Positions 1-6,263 of a stretch of 15,843 nt of DNA are shown here, in pieces. Position 1 is the stretch's first letter. The number at the start of each line of letters is the position of its first letter. The position numbers were made by a program, and so were the translations under genes. A model generated the notes under the pieces. It searched no databases. It saw only the letters and a program-made list of their open reading frames with translations, and had not been told where the DNA came from. Location: positions 1-15,843 of the forward strand of contig JALLAP010000377.1 in assembly GCA_036939355.1 (NCBI GenBank), given 5' to 3'. The stretch is from Thalassiosira profunda (taxonomy: Eukaryota > Bacillariophyta > Thalassiosirophyceae > Thalassiosirales > Thalassiosiraceae).

Positions 1-1168
1 TCAACTCCGTCGGCTTCCCCCCGCCTTCGCCCTCGTCGGGATCGACCTGCGCCACTTCGCCCAATCGGTCGCCGAACTTTTCCCGCAAGACGCGCTCGAT
101 GCCCATTTGCATCGTGACCGTCGAGGAGGCGCAGGAGCCGCACGCCCCCTCGAGCAACAGGTACACATTTCCAGACTCGGGGTCGACGGATTGGACGGAG
201 ACGTTGCCCCCGTCGGAGATGAGGTAGGGTCGCACCTCGTCGAGGACCTTGTCGACGTTTTCGGTAGTGAGGCCCAGCTCCCCTCCCTCTCCAACAGATT
301 CAGCAGCGACGGTAGCTTTATTGACGGCCGATTCGAAGGGCGAAATGACTTCTTTTTCTTTCTCGTCGGCTTCTTTGGTGGGGTTGAGGGATTCGATGCC
401 CGACAGGCCGGTGTTGTCCACAAACAGCGGCGCCGGCGGCGGGGGAGAGGTGGCGCCCCGTGCCTCGGCCATCATCTGCAGGTAATCGTCGAGGTCGTCC
501 TCGTCCATATCCTCGTCGTCGTCCTCGTCGAATTCGTAGTCGTCCCCGACCGTGAGGATATTGGCCTCTCCCTCCGCTGTTGCGTCTGTTGTTGTCGCTT
601 CGTTTGCACCCTCGCCCGAAGCACCCTCGCCCGCCGCCCCAGCCATTCCCCACCCCTCCCCCGCCCCCGCACCCCCCGCCGCACCCACTTTTTCCTTCCA
701 CCCGGCCGCAAAGTCCATCATCGTCGCTTTCTGCGGATACGCAAAGCTCAGCGCGCGGACGTGGGCCACCTCGGCGGCTCCCTTATCGCCGAGAAAGCGG
801 GAGATGTCGGAGGCCAAATCGCGCGTCACGCCGACGTGTTGGACGTGCTCCCACCCCTCGCCGGACCCGCGCTTGTATTGGGAGTTTAAGATGGCGTAGA
901 CGGCCGCGACTTTGTGTCCCTTCAATCCGGCCGTCAACGCCTTGACGGGCAATACCACCTTGCCGTTGAGCGTGGGCGCCCGGGAGATCTCGGCGGCGGC
1001 GGGAGGTCCGTCGACGGCTTCGGGGGAGGCCCTCAGCTCGGTGGTTGCGTCATCGGCGGGCTGGGGTTGCAGCGACGACGCGCGCGCGCACATCGCGGGA
1101 TACGGGGGGCAGACGAAGGCCGCCGCGTCCCGGAGGGCCAAGGGCGCGAGGAGGAGGATCGGCCTCAT
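1..1168 (-). CDS. Plastid NFU-type Fe-S scaffold protein with N-terminal GIY-YIG-like domain (3' partial)
   Basis: The reading frame is open from the ATG at 1168 to the window edge: 389 codons, with no stop seen. Residues 1-18 form a hydrophobic signal peptide followed by AAAF/VCPP, which resembles the A|F cleavage site of bipartite plastid presequences in algae with red secondary plastids. Residues about 84-160 look like a GIY-YIG fold: VYAI at 90-93 stands for GIY and HVGVT at 111-115 for YIG. A Gly/Ala-rich and then very acidic linker (about 163-295) follows. Residues about 297-378 are a clear NifU C-terminal-type domain with the CGSC cluster-binding motif (C343, C346) and the flanking MGIERVL signature. 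NFU proteins of this type hand Fe-S clusters to plastid apoproteins. Plant plastid NFUs carry a second, degenerate NifU domain, which here would lie beyond the edge. The NFU call is firm; the GIY-YIG call is moderate. The gene is divergent from the zinc-finger gene. Confidence 0.85.
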   Translation of the reverse strand, partial: MRPILLLAPLALRDAAAFVCPPYPAMCARASSLQPQPADDATTELRASPEAVDGPPAAAEISRAPTLNGKVVLPVKALTAGLKGHKVAAVYAILNSQYKRGSGEGWEHVQHVGVTRDLASDISRFLGDKGAAEVAHVRALSFAYPQKATMMDFAAGWKEKVGAAGGAGAGEGWGMAGAAGEGASGEGANEATTTDATAEGEANILTVGDDYEFDEDDDEDMDEDDLDDYLQMMAEARGATSPPPPAPLFVDNTGLSGIESLNPTKEADEKEKEVISPFESAVNKATVAAESVGEGGELGLTTENVDKVLDEVRPYLISDGGNVSVQSVDPESGNVYLLLEGACGSCASSTVTMQMGIERVLREKFGDRLGEVAQVDPDEGEGGGKPTEL

Positions 1169-1527
1169 GATGCTCGCTTTGTGAGGACGGAGACGGGAGT
1201 AGCGGAGGTTGAAAGATGAAAAATGGGTGGTCACGAGCGAGCCTTTGCAAACGCTCCACGCTCCACCAACACCAAGCAACCCCACTCAACTCGCCCGCCC
1301 TCGTAGCCATCCTGCCGACGCCGCTGAGCGCTCCCTCTCCCAACCCAGAGCTGTCGGACGCGGCACGCCTCGGTCCGCCGTCCAATTTCGAGGCTCGGTG
1401 CTGTCGAGTTGATCATTTGCAACACAGCATCTACAACCAAAGCTTTGCCGCGATCACATCCACAAACCAACGCACCGCAGCCGCTGCCATTATAATATCT
1501 CCAACAAAACAACAACAGCCATCAAAC
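1169..1527. promoter_or_regulatory. Divergent intergenic region between the NFU and zinc-finger genes
   Basis: About 360 nt separate the two divergent start codons. I see no credible coding sequence; the long frames through it are GC-rich shadows. The right side, from about 1420, becomes A/C-rich, as expected for the 5' leader of the plus-strand gene, and holds a TATA-like string shortly before its ATG. Promoters for both genes presumably lie here. Confidence 0.5.
1491..1497 (+). promoter_or_regulatory. TATA-like element before the zinc-finger gene
   Basis: The string TATAATA lies about 32 nt before the first copy of the ATG (1529). It is followed by a CA-rich leader ending in CAAACAATGGC, a good eukaryotic start context. 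The distance would mean a very short 5' leader if this is a true TATA box, so the call is tentative. Confidence 0.3.
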
Positions 1528-1672
1528 AATGGCGGGCTCCAAAAAGACGGAGCGGAACCGACAACTCCGCCAAAACCGCGCCGCCGGCATCGGCGACGAN
1601 AATGGCGGGCTCCAAAAAGACGGAGCGGAACCGACAACTCCGCCAAAACCGCGCCGCCGGCATCGGCGACGA
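1528..1672. repeat. 72-nt identical duplication either side of a single N (assembly join)
   Basis: Positions 1528-1599 and 1601-1672 are identical over 72 nt and are separated by one N at 1600. Both copies hold the start of the zinc-finger gene (MAGSKKTERN...). Repeat boundaries that coincide exactly with the N indicate two contig ends that overlap but were not merged. The real chromosome probably has one copy. Confidence 0.9.
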
Positions 1673-2018
1673 GACCGGACGCATCCCCGTCCGGCAGAAA
1701 GAGGCCGGGACAACGATCTGCTGTGTCGTCTGCAAGGCCGAATTGAAGTGCACCAAGACCAACACCGAAATGAAGACGCACGCCATGAGCAAGCACGGCC
1801 AGGCCAATTATGAGGAGAGCTTTCCGGGCGCCGAGGCGGTGGCGGCGGAGTTGGCGGCGAAGGTGGCTAAGGGTGGAGGCACGGGAGGCAAGGGGGGAGG
1901 AACGGGCGGCGGGCCGACGAAGAAGGAGAAGAAGAAGCAAATGGCCGCGGGGTTGGACGATTTGTTGAGCGCGGGGCTCGATGGGGGGAAGAAGAAGGGA
2001 AAGGGGAAGGGAAAATGA
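1602..2018 (+). CDS. Small C2H2 zinc-finger protein, ZNF706/SERF-like
   Basis: This 138-residue protein has a basic, Gln/Arg/Asn-rich N-terminus (residues 1-33, starting MAGSKKTERNRQ). One zinc-finger-like unit follows, with C41, C44, H60 and H65 as ligands and the MSKH ending typical of the ZNF706 / At2g23090-like family. An Ala/Glu helix (about 76-90), a Gly-rich spacer and a Lys/Gly-rich tail (129-138) complete it. The family consists of small basic proteins found across eukaryotes, with poorly defined roles in translation and proteostasis. The start used here is the ATG just after the N; the identical upstream copy at 1529 belongs to the duplicated contig end. The tail is longer and more Gly/Lys-rich than in animal ZNF706 (76 aa). 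Confidence 0.8.
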   Translation: MAGSKKTERNRQLRQNRAAGIGDETGRIPVRQKEAGTTICCVVCKAELKCTKTNTEMKTHAMSKHGQANYEESFPGAEAVAAELAAKVAKGGGTGGKGGGTGGGPTKKEKKKQMAAGLDDLLSAGLDGGKKKGKGKGK

Positions 2019-2154
2019 TGATGATTCCGAGTCCATGACATTCATGAGAGGTATACCGATGAGAGCCGGAGATCGCGACATCTCGTTCATATATGTGGGT
2101 CCTTGAAAGTCCAATGGCAGCCTCCGAGGACATGGGGGAACGTTTATGCTAGCG

Positions 2155-2160
2155 AATAAA
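2155..2160 (+). terminator. Possible polyadenylation signal AATAAA
   Basis: A canonical AATAAA lies 137 nt after the stop codon of the zinc-finger gene, before the hairpin cluster. Diatom genes do not always use this motif, so it is only suggestive. Confidence 0.4.
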
Positions 2161-2179
2161 GCAATTCTGTTGGGGGCAC

Positions 2180-2368
2180 GCGCTGCATTTTGGAATGCAC
2201 GCCTGCCGAGCTATCTGTTTTGCAATAATGAGCACATCTGATGTGCTCACTTACGTAATTGATAGTTGCATTGCACTATCGAAAAGAGCATTGCTTTCAG
2301 TTGCTTTGCTAAATAATCGCATGCTGGAGCCCTCGAGATAGAGGAACTATCTACTCTGCTTCGGCAGA
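2180..2368. repeat. Cluster of five short inverted repeats
   Basis: Five small stem-forming sequences follow one another. (1) About 2180-2202: TGCATT/AATGCA arms extended by GCG/CGC with one bulged base. (2) 2229-2249: a 10-nt arm TGAGCACATC, one spacer base, then its exact reverse complement. (3) 2261-2280: GATAGT/ACTATC. (4) 2336-2352: AGATAG/CTATCT. (5) 2355-2368: TCTGC-TTCG-GCAGA, a perfect cUUCGg tetraloop hairpin. No open frame crosses them convincingly. Confidence 0.7.
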
Positions 2369-2559
2369 AAGGATCCTGTCCAAGTCGAGTCGAATCGGCC
2401 GAGCAGCAAACACCCCTCAGCGCTGTCCGTGCTCGCTGATTGACCGAGCTTTGAGGTTATGAGCCCAAAGCTTTTTGGCCGCGAGCCCGGATTTGCGGAT
2501 TTGCTTTTGGCTTTTGCGCCCAACAACCTGCTCCCCGCAACCCCCTTATCCTTATCATC

Positions 2560-2943
2560 ATGGCCCCCCTCCTCCGCTATCAACTCTTCCTCGCTGCCGG
2601 CCTCGGCCTCCTGGCCGTCTGGCGCGCCGCCCTTTCCCGCCTCCCGGCCCTCCAATCCTCGTGGGTCGTCCAATGGATCGCCGCGTTGCTCGGCCTCAAC
2701 TCCGTCGCCTTCTTCTTGGGGCTGAGCGACGATTACTCCCTCGATGGCCAGGAATCGGTGGGGGCGGCGCTGTTGGTGCAATATTTGCCCCTTTGGGCGG
2801 TTGTGGCGTTGGGGGTGTATGCGCTGGCGTCGGTGGTTTACAAGGTGGCGACGTTTGGGGATTGTCCCGAGGCGGCGAGCGAGTTGGCGGGGGAGATTGC
2901 CGCGGCCAAGGCAAGGCTGCGGGCGGCGGGGTTTGCGTTTTAG
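2560..2943 (+). CDS. DPM3: Dolichol-phosphate mannosyltransferase subunit 3
   Basis: This 127-residue membrane protein is recognised by its C-terminal signature: VYKVATFGDCPEAASEL followed by EIAAAKARLRAAGFAF. It matches the DPM3 pattern Y+VATF.DC..A..EL...I..A+..L...G..F. Hydrophobic stretches lie at about residues 7-25, 36-54 and 66-92. DPM3 anchors the catalytic DPM1 subunit in the ER membrane. The complex makes dolichol-phosphate-mannose for N-glycans, GPI anchors and O-mannosylation. Animal DPM3 is about 92 aa with two membrane segments, so this one has an N-terminal extension with a likely third segment. The next gene on the same strand starts only 126 nt after its stop. Confidence 0.9.
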   Translation: MAPLLRYQLFLAAGLGLLAVWRAALSRLPALQSSWVVQWIAALLGLNSVAFFLGLSDDYSLDGQESVGAALLVQYLPLWAVVALGVYALASVVYKVATFGDCPEAASELAGEIAAAKARLRAAGFAF

Positions 2944-3021
2944 AGGAGGGCGTTTGGGCGGGGACACACCCGATGGGTGGGGACTGGGAACACAATTGAT
3001 TGCAATTTCGAATGCGATTTG

Positions 3022-3039
3022 AATTTGACTTTTCAAATT
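3022..3039 (+). repeat. Small AT-rich hairpin before the Kelch gene
   Basis: AATTTGA and TCAAATT form a 7-bp stem with a CTTT loop, 31-48 nt upstream of the ATG at 3070. A CCAAT string lies about 10 nt before the same ATG. Either could be chance in this AT-rich patch. Confidence 0.4.
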
Positions 3040-3069
3040 TGCGAGCGGGCAAGAGACAACCAATCTGTC

Positions 3070-6000
3070 ATGCCGCCTTTGGTCGTCCTCCTCGCGGCGC
3101 TGCTGCTGTCGCGCCCAGTCGCCTCTCAACGCATCGCAGCGGGCGGAACCATCTCGACGGACCTTTTGGCTGTGGGCGATCTCGAAAGTCGGCCGGATCT
3201 TTGGGAGCGACTGCAAGACGAACGCCGGGCGCCCCCCAACACTGCAGATCCGGACTACTTCTCCCCCTCCGCCAGTGGAGGACGGGCCGGCGAAAAGGGG
3301 GAGGATGGCCTGGCCGTCTTTGTGGCACGTGTTCATTCGAACGGGGATCCCACGCATTTTGAGACAGTGGACGTACCGCCCCTCGAATTGAGGGCGGGGT
3401 TCTTCCGTCCGGCCGATGAAGCTGTTGTGCAGGAGTATGTGGTGCCCGGGGACAAGATTCGGAGGCCGTATTTGCAGGAGGTGACGGCAAAATTGTGGGG
3501 AGGCGGCGGCGGGGGGTGCGACGGCGGACGCGCCGAAACGACCCAATCCCTTCCCGAAGAGGGAGAGAACGGCGCTATTTATTTTGGCGAAGGCAGCGGG
3601 GGCGGGTATGTCGAGGCGACGTTCCTCCTCCCCGTGGGCGAGACATTGCACGTGGTCGTCGGGGGCGGGGGCGGATCGAACGGCTCGCAGTCCCATTCGT
3701 TAGGCGGTGAGGGAGGTTATAACGGCGGCCATCCCGGGAAGGACGACGAGACGAGTGGGGGAGGCGGAGGCGGCGGCATGACGACGGTCAGCTGGAGCAA
3801 CGGGACGGTGATTGCTGCCGCGTTTGGAGGGGACGGCGGTGGGAACACCAGCTATTGCACTGCGCCTGGGGGGTTGGGCGCCAGCCTGAGGGGCCAGCCG
3901 AGGGATGCTGGCGGCTTTATCAACTTGGACTTGGCCCTTTCTGACGACCACCCAAAGGAGAGGGCGGTGTGTCCGGGCGTTCCAGCGATCGCCGATCTCT
4001 CCCACGATACGGCCGCGTTCAGCTGGGATGCGGGGGCGCACCCGCCGTCGAAGGAGATGTACGTTCAGAGGTACGAGGTGTTCCTCGCCGAGGGCAGTGT
4101 TGAGGAGGTCACCGGTGCCATCGCCTGCTCGGGAGAGTGGACGCTCCACGCGCACGTCCGCCGGAGCGTTGACGTCTCTCAAAATGCCACCACGAGCATC
4201 GGCGATTTGCGTCCCGCGACTCCCTACTGCGTGCGCATCGAGGCCTTCTCCGTCGAGGGATTGCAACTCGGAGCCCAGGTCCTCCCCTTCACAACGAAGG
4301 CAGCGCCCGTCAACGAGTGGGTTCCGGTGACTGTTCGACAAGCGGAGGCAGCGGACGCGTTCGAGGCCGGAGCGAACGGTGATGAATTGACATCGTTGTG
4401 CGAAGACACGACCAGCCGGCCGACGGGACGTCGGGGCCATTCGATGACTGTCAACCCTAACGGCGAGGTGTATCTCTTCGGAGGTGCGACAGGGCAGTGT
4501 CGTTGCGAGGTCGACCCTTCGACCAAAGAGAGACGCTGCGCGAGCAAGAACGTGTACTCGGACGAATTGTGGCATTACGACCCCCTCACTTCCATGTTCG
4601 CGCGGCTGGAGCGGGCGTCGGAGGAGGATCCCTGGCCGCGAGGGAGAGAGCAGCATTCGGCGACGCAGCTTCCCAATGGCGACATTATTGTGATTGGCGG
4701 AGTGACGAGCGCAGATGAGGACAACCTCGAGATAGGGGGAGGCTCTATGGTCCTCGCCGATGTCTGGCGGATGCGAGATCCGCACCAGATTTCATCGCTC
4801 GTCTTCCCCAGCGAGGAAGCGAGCGAGGAAGTACCGCCGGAGCTGCCGTCCGGGCGCATTGCCGCGCATCGCCTCTCCGTGTCCCTGGGCGAGGGCGAGG
4901 CGGACATGTGCGTCCACAATCTGCGGCTGGACGTCTCGTTCGAGCACAACTGCCTCAAGGGCATCGATTATATCAAGTTGACTGGCCCGGGGGTGGACGC
5001 GGACGATCACGATGCTCCGCAGAGCAGGAAGTACGAGGCTAAGGTGTTCGTTGGCAGCATGCAAAGCCGAGAAGAGGAGTGTGAGGCTTCGTCTGTCGAC
5101 TTATCATTTTGGGATGGTGCGGAAGAATCGGTGCTGTCTCGCCCCAGCATTCCGACCTCGGGAGTCTTCCGTCCCGCTAGCGGGCTCGGACAAGCGTTTG
5201 GAGGGCTGCCCATCAATGACGAATGGGAACTCAGCATCTCCTCGCGTCAAGCGATGCACCCCGAGGAGCATGCAGGGCGTGAGCATGCAGGGCGTTTGTT
5301 GAGTTGGGAGCTCCGGGTGGACGCAAAGCCCTGCGTCCCGACTCCCAAGTGGGAGAAGCTGCCGTCGCCGCCACCTGCCTTTTCGCCGCGCCGGCAGCAC
5401 ACGGCAATCGCGGTCGACGGAAGCGTTTTCGTCTTCGGAGGATTCCCTGAGCGTACACTGAACGATTTGTGGCGGTTCGATGTTGAATTGGGCACATGGA
5501 TCGAACTCAACAGTGCGGCCCTTCGCGACCAGTGGCCGCTGAACGGTCAGGCATCGCATTTGGGTCCGCACGGCCTCCTTGCGTACGGTGGATTGAAGAG
5601 CCACGGTCCTTTGCAGCGAGGACACGATCTGTGGCTCTTGGACCTGGTGGAGGAAAACTGGACGCACGTGCCTGTTGCCTCCACCGGCAGTGGCCTTCCT
5701 CGTACGAGGTACTTGTCGAGCATTGAGTTGCTGAACGACGTCGACATCCTGTACCAACGGCACAATAGCACGGATGGAAAAGGGCCACTGGCACTTGTTT
5801 TTGGCGGCGACGGTGGTCTTCTTCACAATGCGTACCCTGATAGCTATGGCTCGTTTTTCGACGATGTCTGGCTGCTGTCGCCGGGCGGGGTACGCGTCGG
5901 GAGCTCAATGAACCAGCAAAGTCGAGCAGATGTGTGCGAACCGCGATTGACCGTGGGTTCCACGGCATGGAACAACGGCTGTGGGTGGCATGCATCGTTC

Positions 6001-6087
6001 GGCGGTACGCCGGGCGAATGCAGTTTGAGAGACATTTTGACTTTCGCGTGGTGCCGCGGACAATACCAATCGTTCTACATGTCATGA
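3070..6087 (+). CDS. Large secreted multidomain protein: Gly-rich, FN3, Kelch, P-domain-like, Kelch
   Basis: The frame is open further upstream, but the ATG at 3070 is preferred because it begins a clean signal peptide (MPPLVVLLAALLLSRPVASQ). This gives 1005 residues. Visible order: Gly-rich segment (about 140-285) with LWGGGGGG and repeated GGGGG blocks; fibronectin type III-like domain (about 301-411, ending TPYCVRIEAFS...FTTKA); Kelch units (about 453-572) with GRRGHS...VYLFGG and REQHSATQ...IIVIGG; a jelly-roll segment like the proprotein-convertase P domain (about 595-756) with F-GGLPINDEWELSIS and GRLLSWELRV; further Kelch units (about 759-940) with PRRQHTA...VFVFGG and LVFGGDGG; and a Cys-containing tail. 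There are no catalytic residues I can name. It is probably an extracellular or wall-associated binding protein. It converges on the next gene, leaving 176 nt. The Gly-rich and Kelch calls are good; FN3 and P domain are moderate. Confidence 0.8.
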   Translation: MPPLVVLLAALLLSRPVASQRIAAGGTISTDLLAVGDLESRPDLWERLQDERRAPPNTADPDYFSPSASGGRAGEKGEDGLAVFVARVHSNGDPTHFETVDVPPLELRAGFFRPADEAVVQEYVVPGDKIRRPYLQEVTAKLWGGGGGGCDGGRAETTQSLPEEGENGAIYFGEGSGGGYVEATFLLPVGETLHVVVGGGGGSNGSQSHSLGGEGGYNGGHPGKDDETSGGGGGGGMTTVSWSNGTVIAAAFGGDGGGNTSYCTAPGGLGASLRGQPRDAGGFINLDLALSDDHPKERAVCPGVPAIADLSHDTAAFSWDAGAHPPSKEMYVQRYEVFLAEGSVEEVTGAIACSGEWTLHAHVRRSVDVSQNATTSIGDLRPATPYCVRIEAFSVEGLQLGAQVLPFTTKAAPVNEWVPVTVRQAEAADAFEAGANGDELTSLCEDTTSRPTGRRGHSMTVNPNGEVYLFGGATGQCRCEVDPSTKERRCASKNVYSDELWHYDPLTSMFARLERASEEDPWPRGREQHSATQLPNGDIIVIGGVTSADEDNLEIGGGSMVLADVWRMRDPHQISSLVFPSEEASEEVPPELPSGRIAAHRLSVSLGEGEADMCVHNLRLDVSFEHNCLKGIDYIKLTGPGVDADDHDAPQSRKYEAKVFVGSMQSREEECEASSVDLSFWDGAEESVLSRPSIPTSGVFRPASGLGQAFGGLPINDEWELSISSRQAMHPEEHAGREHAGRLLSWELRVDAKPCVPTPKWEKLPSPPPAFSPRRQHTAIAVDGSVFVFGGFPERTLNDLWRFDVELGTWIELNSAALRDQWPLNGQASHLGPHGLLAYGGLKSHGPLQRGHDLWLLDLVEENWTHVPVASTGSGLPRTRYLSSIELLNDVDILYQRHNSTDGKGPLALVFGGDGGLLHNAYPDSYGSFFDDVWLLSPGGVRVGSSMNQQSRADVCEPRLTVGSTAWNNGCGWHASFGGTPGECSLRDILTFAWCRGQYQSFYMS
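5266..5295 (+). repeat. 15-nt tandem duplication inside the Kelch gene
   Basis: The unit GAGCATGCAGGGCGT occurs twice back to back and encodes EHAGR-EHAGR. It lies in a loop of the P-domain-like segment just before the GRLLSWELRV strand. The frame is kept. Confidence 0.9.
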
Positions 6088-6263
6088 GGTGGCTGCCTTT
6101 GCAATATTCGTTGCTCGTAAAGGCAGTTTCATTCAGAGCTACATAAGGTCTCTCTCGTTAGCTTACCACAGCATCGATATGAATACACACTAGGCACATA
6201 AATGAACACCAATCCCTCTGCCTCGTCAAGTCCCGAACCCTATCCCTTGCCGTTTGTCCTCGT

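Larger units (their letters stand above)
2019..2559. other. 541-nt spacer: 3' region of the zinc-finger gene and upstream region of DPM3, rich in small hairpins
   Basis: No gene is seen. The spacer is AT-richer than its neighbours. It holds a polyadenylation-like AATAAA at 2155, a TTACGTAA palindrome at 2251-2258 and a run of short inverted repeats between about 2180 and 2368 (listed separately). The DPM3 promoter should lie in its right half. Confidence 0.6.

Noticed and set aside
107..889. Plus-strand 260-aa frame
   Set aside because: It lies antisense to the NFU gene, which has conserved domains. It is a by-product of GC-rich codon use.
1216..1746. Plus-strand frame crossing the N at 1600
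   Set aside because: It is built through the assembly join and the 5' leader. The zinc-finger frame in the same place has family motifs.
2180..2368. Hairpin cluster as a CRISPR array or a bacterial attenuator
   Set aside because: The stems have unrelated sequences and no regular spacers, and the surroundings are eukaryotic.
2977..3069. Upstream start of the Kelch protein
   Set aside because: The extra 31 residues would hide the signal peptide that starts at 3070, and they translate an AT-rich leader with a hairpin.
2347..3696. Minus-strand 449-aa frame opposite DPM3 and the Kelch gene
   Set aside because: It is Arg/Pro-rich with no domain, and it overlaps two well-supported genes.
3700..4785. 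Minus-strand 361-aa frame
   Set aside because: It is antisense to the FN3/Kelch region, with composition typical of a shadow frame.
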